DNA of 64,000 nucleotides from Strigamia acuminata (Eukaryota > Arthropoda > Chilopoda > Geophilomorpha > Linotaeniidae). Position numbers and translations under genes: made by a program. Of the stretch, positions 1-9,543 are shown piece by piece. The notes beneath the pieces were generated by a model. The model saw only the letters and a program-made list of their open reading frames with translations, was not told the DNA's origin and ran no database searches. Position 1 is the stretch's first letter. Every line of letters begins with the position of its first letter. The DNA is taken from positions 11,536,186 to 11,600,185 of the forward strand of contig OX442317.1 of assembly GCA_949358305.1 (NCBI GenBank). Reading direction: 5' to 3'.

Positions 1-615
1 CTGAGTTTCCCGATGAGCCTGTTATCTCAGTATAACAAGGACCCACGCAAAATCCATTTTATCGCATTGAAACGAGTATTGAGATACTTGAAAGGGACGA
101 TCGATTACAAGCTCAGTTACGGAGGAGAAGAGAGCCACATCCACGGCTACTCGGACGCGAGTTGGGACCGGACATCGAACGCACGATCATTCTCCGGATT
201 CATCACACTTGACGGAAGTTGGATTATTAACTGGAAGTGCCAGAAACAGGCGATTGTCGCAATGTCGAGTACAGAGAGTGAGCTCTTGGCGCTGACCGAA
301 GGAGTACGAGAATTAATTTGGTTGAAACAACTCGCGATTGGACTAAATGGAGAAGTCGACGACAGAGAGACCACGACGATGCACTGTGATAGTTTGAATG
401 CAGTAAAACTGTTGCGAGGCGGTGCACAGAAGACGAGGACCAAGCACTTAAATCGCAAAGTGCATTTCATCAAACAAGAGATCGAGGATGGAAACGTTAT
501 CGTGGAACATGTCCCAAGCGAGGACATGTTGGCGGACTTTCTAACGAAGCCTTTAGCCGGACCTGCACTAAACGGAATATTAGAAGCACTAGGACTAAAG
601 ACTGTGGGGGAATAA
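1..615 (+). mobile_element. Copia retrotransposon, 3' part of pol (RT end and RNase H)
   Basis: The frame is open from the window edge and ends at a stop at 613-615, so the element is cut by the window. The protein shows the Copia pattern in order: a 'LKRVLRYLKGT' block at the end of the reverse transcriptase region, then RNase H with 'YSDASW' and 'SSTESELLAL', the 'LRGGAQKTRTKHLNRKVHFI' block, and the terminal 'DFLTKPL' block. The roughly 204 visible residues contain no stop or frameshift, so this copy looks younger than the Copia copies at 16.3-18.5 kb and 62.6-63.4 kb. It is a host mobile element flanking the viral genes. Confidence 0.93.
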
Positions 616-621
616 TAACAT

Positions 622-960
622 TATTGTGTGCAGTGCTTAATTTTAATTTGTTTGAATTGTTAGTTATCAATCACAGTGAGAATAGAAGTGTATTATGTGT
701 TTATTGAGAAGTGTTTTTGTAACGAAATCGAATTGTTGATTTTGGGGGAATTTGTTGGGAAGTTTAATGTGGAAAATCACCACTTGATGTCATTAATAGT
801 GTAGCTTGTGCAGTTTTTTGCTTGTGTATCCTGTGGTGACAATCATACCATATATGGAGTGCTCACTTCCTGTGTTCCCCACTCATCTGCTCAATGTACA
901 ACTGTGAGGACGCATTGATTTTGTATTAAACTACATTGATTTATCTTTGGATTCATAACA
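622..960 (+). repeat. Probable 3' LTR of the Copia element
   Basis: A purine-rich stretch (GTGGGGGAATAA, about 604-615) overlaps the end of pol and is followed by about 340 bp of noncoding DNA. This could be a TG...CA LTR, roughly from the TGTGTGCAG at 625 to the ATAACA at 960. The 5' LTR is outside the window, so no LTR pair could be compared. The next gene's stop codon lies at 965, directly beside the proposed LTR end. Confidence 0.4.
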
Positions 961-964
961 GAGA

Positions 965-1654
965 CTAATGCAACTGTTCGTAATATGCATGGAATTCTCT
1001 CAATAGTTTATGCAACTTCTTTATAGAAGTAGGAATCATACTTACCGAGGTAGCAGGAGATGTATATGACATGTTTTTTGGATAAAACACTAAACACATA
1101 TTTTCATTTATTCCAATGTTCACCATTTCATACAAAAAGTTTTTCCATGTGATCTCTTCACTTTCTTCAAACAATGGATTATATGCAATTAGAAAACTTA
1201 ATGGTTTTAAAAATTCCTGAGATACGGTTTTATCGATCATTATACAGTTAAGCTTTGTAAATATAAATTCTATCTCTTTATCAATACATTCCATTAGCCA
1301 ATCTTCTATGTCATGGTATATATTTTCGATTAATTTATCGTTATTAATGATATGACGGTTGTTTTCAACTAGCGAAATTATATTTTCAAAATTATGAACC
1401 GTGCTGTGTGTGAAATATGTCTCAAAACTAATATTGTCATGTGAACCTTTTAATCTTAGAAATCTATAAGCGGCTGCCGTTTTAACCAACTTATAGTAAT
1501 CATCCATTGCAAAATTATTAATCACTCCTGGGATTACACGATTTCGCATGTTGTGTATAAAAACATTTTCATGACCTACAACACTCTGTAAACTTTCTGT
1601 AACCGTTAACAACAGATCAATAAATTTTGCTTTAAAGTCATTGAAGGTTAACAT
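965..1654 (-). CDS. Uncharacterised 229-residue viral-type protein
   Basis: This is an intact ATG-started frame in AT-rich DNA with the Asn/Ile/Lys-rich composition of the surrounding viral genes. I do not recognise the family. It has no signal peptide, clear membrane segment or cysteine cluster. The middle (about residues 85-140) is acidic and probably helical. Its stop codon abuts the proposed end of the Copia LTR, so the retrotransposon inserted just past its 3' end without breaking it. A cytoplasmic or virion-internal protein is possible, but no function can be assigned. Confidence 0.6.
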   Translation of the reverse strand: MLTFNDFKAKFIDLLLTVTESLQSVVGHENVFIHNMRNRVIPGVINNFAMDDYYKLVKTAAAYRFLRLKGSHDNISFETYFTHSTVHNFENIISLVENNRHIINNDKLIENIYHDIEDWLMECIDKEIEFIFTKLNCIMIDKTVSQEFLKPLSFLIAYNPLFEESEEITWKNFLYEMVNIGINENMCLVFYPKNMSYTSPATSVSMIPTSIKKLHKLLREFHAYYEQLH

Positions 1655-1889
1655 GATGTGTGGAATAGTTTTCTTCTGCTAATAGCTTTTTTATATACAG
1701 GGTATTTTATTTTAAGAGTTTGTAGATGTAAAATCTGAAGGATTTGATTTATTTGATTAAGCATTTTAATTTGTGTTTTTGAGAGATTCAATTTATATTA
1801 TTCAAATAATTGCACCGTTTATTTCAATTGCTTTTACGAGTCACTAATATTGTTTTTAACTTCAGGGTATTCACTTGAGTACCCTTCGA

Positions 1890-2055
1890 ATGTAAATTAG
1901 GTACCACCAAGGTTCTCCTATTCTCCAATTCTCATAATTCACGTGTGGGGTGAATTCTTGGGATTTTAACCCGTTTTAACACTTTTTTTTGGCGTTTATT
2001 TTGAAATCAAATAGATCGACGGAAGCACATAAAAAATGTAAGTACATTTAAATTA

Positions 2056-2106
<51 letters not shown>

Positions 2107-2215
2107 TTATTTATTAAAATAAATAAATAATAATTTAAATAGATTATCAAAACCATGATTCTGTAATCAAGGTTTTGAAATAGGATTTTGATAATTCGGA
2201 ATTGAACGCGCCTAA
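1890..2215 (+). repeat. Interspersed repeat, shared with 39440-39581
   Basis: This copy carries 'ATTCTTGGGATTT', then a 'CGTTTTAA' block, later 'GATTCTG', and ends with 'TTCGGAATTGAACGCGCC'. The same word order, ending 'TTTGGAATTGAATGCGC', appears at 39440-39581 inside an intron of the BEN gene. This copy has been expanded by the internal TTTA microsatellite. It is most likely a short non-autonomous host element. Confidence 0.55.
2052..2115. repeat. TTA/TTTA microsatellite
   Basis: About five ATT triplets run into about twelve TTTA tetramers. It is a simple repeat inside the interspersed element described above. Confidence 0.9.
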
Positions 2216-2651
2216 TGCATTTTGGAATGTATTGTAATTGCAATGAACTGTATATATTATTATTATAAACAAATGTTACATAATCCGTGCTTTAATTAAA
2301 CGAATACTGGTAAATCTAATTAAAAATAATAAGAACAAATAGAAATATTATAAAGCCATATTTAAGTCAAGCATGTGTGCATCTCAAACATTTGCATGGG
2401 TTAACTCCACACACTGTGTCCCATGTCTGCGCATTGTGACTTCAGCCATAAAACACACATAAAACATACTGTTTTCCATCACGCCCACACATTGTGACTT
2501 AAGCTTGCCCATTGGACATATTGTATTTCAGGTCCGCGCATTGTGACACAAGATTTACCCGTAAAGGGTACGTACCTTACAGCCATTGTTTTTCATAATC
2601 ACCATCTAATATCTAGGTAAACATACCCAACCAGCTAATTTTGTTTTGAAG

Positions 2652-3860
2652 ATGGATTTATCTAAAGAAATCATATATTGTGTCACAGTAATAAGAATCG
2701 GGTCAAACCATGACGATGGGTTTCCTACAAATGGCTTATTGCTTTCACCAACTGAAAGCCCACCCACTCAGGCAGTGTTGGCTACACCAACTGTGATCCA
2801 ACCCATTCAAGCAGGGTTGCCTACACCAACAGTGGTCAAACCCATTCGCGCAGGGGTGACTACACCAACTGTAACCCCACCCATTCGCGCAGAGTTGGGT
2901 ACACCAACTGTAACCACACCCATTCGCGCAGAGTTGCCTACACCAACTGTAATCCCACCCATTCGCGCAGGGTTGCCTACACCAACAGTGGTCAAACCCA
3001 TTTGCCCAGTGTTGCCTACACCAACTGTAACCCCACCCATTCGCGCAGAGTTGGGTACACCAACTGCAATTCCACCCATTCGCCCAGGGATGACTACACT
3101 AACTGTAATCCCACCCATTCGCCCAGGGGTGACTACACTAACTGTAACCCCACCCATTCGCCCTGGGGTGACTACACTAACTGTAACCCCACCCATTCGC
3201 CCAGGGGTGACTACACCAACTGTAACCCCACCAATTCGCGCAGAGTTGTGTACACCAACTGTAATTGGAACAACTCAGGGGGAAAGGCGTGTTGCACGCA
3301 ATACCACCCGTGGTTTGGCAACCCCTAAACGTCCTCGTGGTCGACCTCGTATATACCCTCTGTCTAACCTAACAGAAAGATCTACACATGGTTCCCGTAG
3401 GCAGCGGCCAACACCTAATTTAGTCACAGGCATTGTAGACGTTACCACTTCGACGCAACGTCGGCAAGCCAGACAAAACATCTCAACACCAGCGCTTGAA
3501 CCACCGGGTTTCACTCTTGAAGAGAGAGGGTATTTAGCGACGCCTGATGAGTGGGGAAATATTCAAGAACAGGAACGTTTGCGTGTGATTAGGTCGCTAC
3601 CGTCGGAAGTTCACACATTGTCGTTGGAGTTCATCCGGGTTCTGAGTGATGCATCTCAAGGATTGGTGGTGCAGCAAGAGATAAATGATTCCACCTGTCA
3701 GATATGTTTTGTACACCAGTGTAACATTGTTTACAGGTGTGGTCACATGGCATGTTCTGTATGTGTGAAAAAGATGGTTGAAGTAAATGTGTTGCTGAAA
3801 TGTCATATTTGTCGCATGATAATCAAGGAGCACAGTTACCTCATTAGACTGTTTTTTTAA
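2652..3860 (+). CDS. IAP-type RING-finger protein with Pro/Thr repeats and an AT-hook-like motif
   Basis: The ATG at 2652 is the natural start; the frame is open slightly upstream only through a TTG. Residues about 45-205 are twelve to thirteen copies of a 13-residue Pro/Thr/Arg repeat of the type TPTVTPPIRAELG. Next comes a basic 'RPRGRPRIYP' AT-hook-like motif near residue 225. The last 50 residues form a C3HC4 RING: CQIC, then CGH, then CSVC, then CHIC. This spacing resembles the RING of inhibitor-of-apoptosis proteins, but there is no BIR domain. Baculoviruses and relatives carry many RING E3 ligases, so ubiquitin ligase activity is inferred from the family. DNA binding through the AT-hook is a guess. 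The Pro/Thr region looks like a recent in-frame expansion. Confidence 0.75.
   Translation: MDLSKEIIYCVTVIRIGSNHDDGFPTNGLLLSPTESPPTQAVLATPTVIQPIQAGLPTPTVVKPIRAGVTTPTVTPPIRAELGTPTVTTPIRAELPTPTVIPPIRAGLPTPTVVKPICPVLPTPTVTPPIRAELGTPTAIPPIRPGMTTLTVIPPIRPGVTTLTVTPPIRPGVTTLTVTPPIRPGVTTPTVTPPIRAELCTPTVIGTTQGERRVARNTTRGLATPKRPRGRPRIYPLSNLTERSTHGSRRQRPTPNLVTGIVDVTTSTQRRQARQNISTPALEPPGFTLEERGYLATPDEWGNIQEQERLRVIRSLPSEVHTLSLEFIRVLSDASQGLVVQQEINDSTCQICFVHQCNIVYRCGHMACSVCVKKMVEVNVLLKCHICRMIIKEHSYLIRLFF
2784..3290 (+). repeat. 39-bp in-frame tandem repeat, about 12.5 copies
   Basis: The unit begins ACACCAACTGTAA and recurs every 39 bases from 2784, with a start still in register at 3252. Because 39 is divisible by three, all units stay in the RING gene's frame, and other frames on both strands also stay open as artefacts. 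Confidence 0.95.
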
Positions 3861-3990
3861 ATTTATCAGTATTACAATTCTAATTCCATTTATAATTTTA
3901 TTCATTTCAAATACATAAATAAATAAATAAGTTTGTGTGGGTTTGAGATAACCGCGCACTACTCGATTACAGAATATGTTAAATATAAGA

Positions 3991-4084
3991 TGCGCAATTT
4001 TAGAATGTATAAATTCAAGATGCGCAATTTTAGAATGTATAAATTCAAGATGCGCAATTTTAGAATGTATAAATTCAAGATGCA
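3991..4084 (+). repeat. 30-bp tandem repeat, just over 3 copies
   Basis: The word TGCGCAATTTTAGAATG recurs at 3991, 4021 and 4051, and the fourth start at 4081 diverges after four bases. The copies are identical, so the array is young. It lies between the converging 3' ends of the RING gene and the LEF-8-like gene. The rest of 3861-4282 holds no gene. Confidence 0.93.
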
Positions 4085-4282
4085 CGAATCTCTTCTTATT
4101 GATTTAACTTGCGTGTTCTACTTTTTTTGGTCAGTGCGACATTTATATTATATTTTGTGCGTTTATTATAATTTGAATAAAACAGTTATGTTAATTAATT
4201 TTTCAACCGTTATGACTGATGGCTGCTTACATTATTCACATTGTAATTTTCAGCAATCAGAGCATCACAACGCAACTATAGC

Positions 4283-7009
4283 TTACATTGAAACATCCGT
4301 TATAGTAGGTTCTATATTTAATTTTGGTGTCATATCAAATAAACGTAAATCATCCAATAGTCGTTGTGATGATGCACCCATTCGCAGGCAGGTGTTTGAA
4401 TTTACCAAGACTCGAACATCGTCTGATCTCTCAAATAATAAATTTTCCATCGTCTTAATCGCACCGTGTCCAATTAACAATTCAGTTTCCATATTACTCA
4501 GACCTAAAGCACCCCCGTGAGGTTTTCCTTTAACCATTTGTCCAGTGAGGTCATCTTTTCGTGCTTTGTTCCCAATACAATATTCTTTTTCTCTCGCATT
4601 GTGTTGTGGTAAGATTTGAAATGACATATTTAGAATTGTCACATCCGAATCCATTCGCTCCCCGGTAATGCCATTATACACTTGGCCAGAATAGCCATTT
4701 ACAAGTGTTTCATAAAGCTTTCTTGGTGCATCGTTTGATCTTTCAAACGAGTACTCTAAATACGGAAAATTGACACATTCTTGTTCTGGTAAACTGATAT
4801 CCTGTTTGTTACGGTATTTGTTTAGAGTCATTATTTTAGCATTTTTTTCTCTATTGATTCCTTCCAGGTACATGGACATTGTCTGACGTTTAATAGAAGA
4901 GGGATGTAAAAATAAATCGGGGACACCCGTGAATTTCTCAGATTGAACAGTCGGTAAATTTTCATCTTGCATTATGGCCGTTACTATACATTTTTGACCA
5001 GTATTTGACATTAACTTGTCCCCTACTGATAAACTTTCTATGTCGCGAGTGACTACAGTAATAGTGCATCTTTTGTTATCTTTGTATATATTGTATAACT
5101 TTCTGCAAGTTTCATCCTTCCAATATATTATATACACCCCCCCCTTTGAAAGTTTAAAGTTTAATTCCATGTGAAATGTACGAAGTTCTGATACATTACT
5201 TATTTCTAGAATTACGCGATCTTTGCACAATATATCTTTAGGTAATGAATGAAACGTTATAAGTTTTTTTTCGTTTTCCTTTACTGTATATGCTATTTTG
5301 TAATGACCGTAGCGCTCTGTAGAAAACAGCCCACGCTCCACAGATGATTTTTTTACAACTATACCGTCTTCTTGATTGAGACCATTGACACACATGACAG
5401 CAGCAATACACCATGACGTATGAAATGGAAAAGAACAGTTACTGAAGAATGGCGTTTGCGGGTGCATCAGCGACCACATTTTCGTAGGGGCAGTGAATTT
5501 ACTCCTACATTCGGGGTAAAATTGTGCAGCTTGCTTATTGGTATACGAAACGTATTGAATTTTAGGTGCACTGTTGTGTTGTAAAAATGGAACTGGAAGA
5601 CACGCTGGACTAAGTATTTCATTATTTATAAAATCAAGGTACGCGTCTCCAGACAAGTTGCTCAATTCTTGAGGTGTATAATATAACCCATTTTTACATT
5701 TTTTGTACACCATACATACACACGAATTTATGAATAAAAAATCGTCATATTGTAATATTTCAATCGTCAGAAATTTCATCTTCAACAAAGGAATCATAAT
5801 GTTGCCGCGAAATGACATTCTCGAATGAAAAAAAAAATCGCCAAGATTAATCATCACAAAAGAAAAATTAGGCTTATATCCAAATGCTATATCCTCATCG
5901 CTATGGCTATTAATCACTTTTATTATTTCGATGGAAGAAACTGTTAGCCAGGATACAAGAACGTTTTTGCATAGAGATAAAATACGGCCCACATTTTCTC
6001 CATCACAAGTAAAACAAGAATCAAAGAAACCAATATCTGATTTTCCCAGAGCTTGATGTTCATGCGATGTCACATTTTTTGTAATTAACTTGAAACATTC
6101 TTTAGGACAAATTAGTGATGTAAAGTCATTTCCGACGAATAATTCCTTGTACCTATTTGAATACGTAGAGTATCCCCTGTTTATTATTTCAGTTACTCTT
6201 TTTTGTTGAAACGAATTACCGGAAGTGCTATTATTTACCACATATCTGTTGCGGCTACTTATAGCTACCTCTATTGCACCCATATTTATATTCGTTTGCA
6301 CCATATGCTCTATTGATTTTTTCTTTTTCTGATTTACATTTTTATCTATGTCGGGGACACGCAATATTTTTTTTAACATTAAATTAGGAAACAGAAATCC
6401 TATTGAACAGAATTTCATATTCCCCAGGTGATTCAAGTAAAACCCCGATTTCAATTTTTTTAATTCTTCGGGCTTTTTTTTTACGGAATATTTGTAGAAC
6501 ATCATACAGTCTTCAGTTTTGTTATAATGCGGCCGCCTATTATCCGGAGTTATCAATGTCGGACAGTAATATTGCTTCTTCTTGATAAAAAATGTTCCTG
6601 GTAACATTTGATATGCTAATGGATCGTCACGGAAAAAACAAAGTACGCATGCCAACTCCGGATAACTCTCAGACTTCCAGATATCATACGTTATAATCGT
6701 TTCGCCATATTTTTCAAATAAATAGTGTATCTTTCCACCTATGATGTATGGAATAACGACTTTGTAGTCATTTATTTTATAACTATATTTTTTACAATTC
6801 AGTGTGTAGTTAACATTCAATTTGAAAACGTCATCAATTGCTACGTTTTCTTGTAAAACAATGCTCTGATAAAAATTTTGAAGTGAATGCGCTATTTCTG
6901 TTAAATAAAATCCACAGTTGTGCGTGCAATTAGCACATCTTTCCTTCTGCCTTTGTTCAGCAAAATAATTCGCACTAAAAATGCTACCTATCTTAAACAG
7001 ACTAGTCAT
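4283..7009 (-). CDS. lef-8: LEF-8-like second-largest RNA polymerase subunit (RPB2 family)
   Basis: This is the beta/RPB2-type subunit of a multisubunit RNA polymerase. At 908 residues it is far shorter than cellular or NCLDV RPB2 but matches LEF-8 of arthropod nuclear viruses. Landmarks in order: 'GLNQEDGIVVKKSS' near residue 545; 'GDKLMSNTGQK' near 665 (the GDK..S..GQKG active-site block); 'GVPDLFLHPSSI' near 690; 'GITGERMDSD' near 783; and 'GKPHGGALGLSNMETELLIG' near 825, ending with a block like the cellular C-terminal clamp. An N-terminal cysteine group (CANCTHNC, about residues 25-32) may bind zinc. It would form the late-gene polymerase with the LEF-9-like and LEF-4-like proteins in this window. 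It is transcribed divergently from the helicase gene. The frame is intact. The motifs look closer to cellular RPB2 than I would expect for a baculovirus LEF-8. Confidence 0.9.
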   Translation of the reverse strand: MTSLFKIGSIFSANYFAEQRQKERCANCTHNCGFYLTEIAHSLQNFYQSIVLQENVAIDDVFKLNVNYTLNCKKYSYKINDYKVVIPYIIGGKIHYLFEKYGETIITYDIWKSESYPELACVLCFFRDDPLAYQMLPGTFFIKKKQYYCPTLITPDNRRPHYNKTEDCMMFYKYSVKKKPEELKKLKSGFYLNHLGNMKFCSIGFLFPNLMLKKILRVPDIDKNVNQKKKKSIEHMVQTNINMGAIEVAISSRNRYVVNNSTSGNSFQQKRVTEIINRGYSTYSNRYKELFVGNDFTSLICPKECFKLITKNVTSHEHQALGKSDIGFFDSCFTCDGENVGRILSLCKNVLVSWLTVSSIEIIKVINSHSDEDIAFGYKPNFSFVMINLGDFFFHSRMSFRGNIMIPLLKMKFLTIEILQYDDFLFINSCVCMVYKKCKNGLYYTPQELSNLSGDAYLDFINNEILSPACLPVPFLQHNSAPKIQYVSYTNKQAAQFYPECRSKFTAPTKMWSLMHPQTPFFSNCSFPFHTSWCIAAVMCVNGLNQEDGIVVKKSSVERGLFSTERYGHYKIAYTVKENEKKLITFHSLPKDILCKDRVILEISNVSELRTFHMELNFKLSKGGVYIIYWKDETCRKLYNIYKDNKRCTITVVTRDIESLSVGDKLMSNTGQKCIVTAIMQDENLPTVQSEKFTGVPDLFLHPSSIKRQTMSMYLEGINREKNAKIMTLNKYRNKQDISLPEQECVNFPYLEYSFERSNDAPRKLYETLVNGYSGQVYNGITGERMDSDVTILNMSFQILPQHNAREKEYCIGNKARKDDLTGQMVKGKPHGGALGLSNMETELLIGHGAIKTMENLLFERSDDVRVLVNSNTCLRMGASSQRLLDDLRLFDMTPKLNIEPTITDVSM

Positions 7010-7271
7010 TTTGCACTGCTTGTTGAATCATAACTCTTAGATTAAATTATTCTTAAATAATTTTGTATATAAACACACAAATTAAATAATTAAATAATTG
7101 AGTATTAAATAGCAAGTAAATAACATTTACTTACATATTTAAAAAAAAATCAATGACAGTAAAAAGGAATTATTTTCGTTAATTGATCATAAAAACACAC
7201 TATTTTTCTAGAGAACAGTCACTACTGTTTTATTCAAACTGAAACTACATAAAACGACGTGGAGAAGCAAA
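7010..7271. promoter_or_regulatory. Shared intergenic region between divergent LEF-8 and helicase genes
   Basis: These 262 AT-rich bases separate two divergent start codons and must hold both promoters. Short direct repeats of AATTAAATAATTAAATAATT occur near 7080. No baculovirus-type TAAG was noted beside either ATG. Confidence 0.5.
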
Positions 7272-8852
7272 ATGACTGATTATGATGATGATTGGAAACC
7301 AGATGAGGATGAGGATGAGGACGAGGACGAGGATGAAAATGAAGATGAAAATGAGGATGAGGATGAAAATGAGGATGAGGATGAAAATGAGGATGAAAAA
7401 GAGGATGAAAATGAGGATGGTTACTTAAATCATAATAATGATACAGATAAATATGATCTAAATTTGGAACAGAAGAATATAGTAGACGTCTTTACAAATG
7501 AATTGCCAGCACAGAAATGGATAATTGTTAAATCTAGACCAGGGTGTGGTAAAACTCACATTCTTAAACATTTGAACAAGACTTTAAATGAACGCATAGA
7601 TGTGAAAGTTCTTGTATTGGCCCCAACTAATCTTTCTGCAAGTAACATATCCGGTGTGACAATACATAATTTTATAGGATGTGGTTATGAATTGGTTAAA
7701 TTTATTACAAGATTAGATAATATGCGTTCTTTTTCTAAATTGTGGCTGGATGAGCATAATTTGATAATAGATGCAATCCTGGAAGAGTCACGTAACATTT
7801 ACAATTTGGGTTGTTTTCATAAATCAAACACGAAGGCAGAAAAGTATTACAAACAACCGCTAATCGTCATTTTAGACGAAGTATCAATGATTTCTCTCCC
7901 ATTATTTTTTACTCTGCTTGTTTATTTGAGACACTATAAAAATAAATGGTTTATTTTTTTTGGAGATGAAAATCAATTAAAACCTATTTCAAAAGTAAAA
8001 TACACCATATATGATGCGATGAAAAAAATTCCTTCCAAAGATGTTTTAACTTTTCAATTGTTTAAAAATATGAGGCAGTGTCAAGACAGGTGTTTTGATT
8101 TGTTTATAAAAAATTGGCCGTGTTACACTCAACCGTTAGAAGACGAGTCAGATTTAAAGTTCGGTGGGGATGAAAATGATTTCCAATTATTACCTTTTCC
8201 TAAACTAGTTCTTTGCGGAACGAGAAAAGCAGTGGAACAAGTAAATTCTACTGCAATTAAATCCATGGAGGGAGAATTACAAATTTTTCAAGCAGAAATT
8301 AAAAATTTTTTTCCAAAAATATATTCAGATAATGACTTATTCGGTATGACAGTGTTATCACGAATATTAGAAATAAAACAAGGGTGCCAGGTAGTATGCA
8401 CAAAAACATTACGTGGTCAAAATCTACGCACTAATGATGTTCTGACCATAGAAAAATGGACAATTGAGAAAAATTTTAGGATGTGTGGGATACAAGTGAT
8501 TAACCAGTTTAATGCAAAATGTTTGTTAACCCCGTTTACCGAACAAATTTATAAATATAATGATTTAGGGGAAGCTGAAGAGATAGGAGAAATAGTTCAA
8601 TTTCCATTACAGCTTTATTTTGCAGCAACTGTTCACAGAATTCAAGGATGCACAATTGACACACCTACCCTCATAAAATTTAATACATTTTGGGATAATA
8701 AAACGTCAACTTTAGCTTATGTGGCTGTTAGTAGACTACGTGAAGCTCGGCAATTATATTACGACACCCATCCGTTTAATATACTGCAAAATGTAAATTT
8801 AATTAAACATGAAAAGGGAAGAAAACGAAAATGGTTTGAAGATACTAACTAA
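7272..8852 (+). CDS. Pif1-like SF1B helicase (viral helicase-2 type)
   Basis: This 526-residue ATP-dependent DNA helicase begins with an acidic run of Asp-Glu-Asn repeats (about residues 10-48). The core shows Walker A 'SRPGCGKTH' near 89, motif Ia 'VLAPTN', Walker B 'VILDEVSM' near 200, motif III 'FFGDENQLKPI' near 230, the Pif1-type 'AATVHRIQGCTID' near 455, and motif VI 'VAVSRLREAR' near 485. This is the Pif1/RecD2 superfamily 1B pattern. Nudiviruses and some granuloviruses carry such an accessory helicase besides the main replicative helicase, which is not in this window. It is divergent from the LEF-8-like gene and 37 bases upstream of the PIF-3-like gene. The acidic stretch is repetitive at DNA level (GAGGATGA words) and probably expands and contracts. 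Confidence 0.88.
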   Translation: MTDYDDDWKPDEDEDEDEDEDENEDENEDEDENEDEDENEDEKEDENEDGYLNHNNDTDKYDLNLEQKNIVDVFTNELPAQKWIIVKSRPGCGKTHILKHLNKTLNERIDVKVLVLAPTNLSASNISGVTIHNFIGCGYELVKFITRLDNMRSFSKLWLDEHNLIIDAILEESRNIYNLGCFHKSNTKAEKYYKQPLIVILDEVSMISLPLFFTLLVYLRHYKNKWFIFFGDENQLKPISKVKYTIYDAMKKIPSKDVLTFQLFKNMRQCQDRCFDLFIKNWPCYTQPLEDESDLKFGGDENDFQLLPFPKLVLCGTRKAVEQVNSTAIKSMEGELQIFQAEIKNFFPKIYSDNDLFGMTVLSRILEIKQGCQVVCTKTLRGQNLRTNDVLTIEKWTIEKNFRMCGIQVINQFNAKCLLTPFTEQIYKYNDLGEAEEIGEIVQFPLQLYFAATVHRIQGCTIDTPTLIKFNTFWDNKTSTLAYVAVSRLREARQLYYDTHPFNILQNVNLIKHEKGRKRKWFEDTN

Positions 8853-8889
8853 ATGATGAAATGAGAAAATTAATTTTTTTTAAAAAAAA

Positions 8890-9543
8890 ATGTTCAACTA
8901 CTTGTCAAATTTCACCAGAAACATAACTGGTAAGTGTATTAATTTCTCTCATTTAGTGAAAATCGTACATTTAATCTTTATTCTTATTGAAATATTAATC
9001 ATTCTACGATTAACATGTTCTTTGGTTCAACCGAAATTAAATAAGAAAATATCATTTCTTCCCAAGTACCTATTAACAACGACTCCTAAAACCGACTGTC
9101 TGAATATAGTGACAACCTGCAAAGATGATTTAGGTTGTTTGGAAAATTGTATGCAATATCCAGTCAACAAATGGAAATGCTTTGATAAATTATGTGTTCC
9201 TGCAACAAAACTTGAGTATAACAAAAGTACTTGTAACCTGAGCCACGGAGGCGTAATTATCTTTGATGCAAAATTATTTAAATTAGATTGCATATGTCAA
9301 TATCCAGAATACTATTTTGGACCATCGTGTGAAACCAGTAATCCATTACATTGCATGAATGGTACTATTAGCGATTTTTATTTAAATTACATTGATGTGG
9401 TCGACTTTTCTTATTGCCAATGCAAACTTGGCTATAAAAAAATATTTAAATCTATTCATAATTCAAAAAGGAAAATTCCTATTTGTATTCACAAAAACAT
9501 TAGCCAAATTTTTGAAAATCGTAAATTTCAATCCAGCATTTAA
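8890..9543 (+). CDS. pif-3: PIF-3-like per os infectivity factor
   Basis: This 217-residue protein has one N-terminal hydrophobic anchor (about residues 21-46) followed by a cysteine-rich ectodomain of about 15 cysteines. Visible spacing includes 'CKDDLGCLENC', then 'WKCFDKLC', then a 'CNLSHGGVIIF' block, then 'CICQYPEYYFGPSCE', which resembles an EGF-like CxC...G..CE ending. Length, topology and cysteine order fit PIF-3, a component of the complex on occlusion-derived virions of baculoviruses and relatives that acts in first infection of gut cells. The gene follows the helicase closely in the same direction, and a run TTTTTTTTAAAAAAAAATG forms its start region. A generic EGF-type membrane protein is the alternative. 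Confidence 0.62.
   Translation: MFNYLSNFTRNITGKCINFSHLVKIVHLIFILIEILIILRLTCSLVQPKLNKKISFLPKYLLTTTPKTDCLNIVTTCKDDLGCLENCMQYPVNKWKCFDKLCVPATKLEYNKSTCNLSHGGVIIFDAKLFKLDCICQYPEYYFGPSCETSNPLHCMNGTISDFYLNYIDVVDFSYCQCKLGYKKIFKSIHNSKRKIPICIHKNISQIFENRKFQSSI

Larger units (their letters stand above)
1655..2651. other. Non-coding stretch with interspersed repeat and microsatellite
   Basis: No gene is visible. The stretch holds a repeat-family copy (about 1890-2215), a simple TTA/TTTA repeat (about 2052-2115), and a leader at 2420-2560 where the words GCATTGTGAC or ACATTGTGAC recur three times at about 53-base spacing just upstream of the RING gene. The recurring words could be regulatory or the decayed edge of a tandem repeat. 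Confidence 0.5.

Noticed and set aside
2807-3328. Long frames on the minus strand and in a second plus frame across the RING gene repeats
   Set aside because: They are by-products of a 39-base repeat that keeps all frames open.
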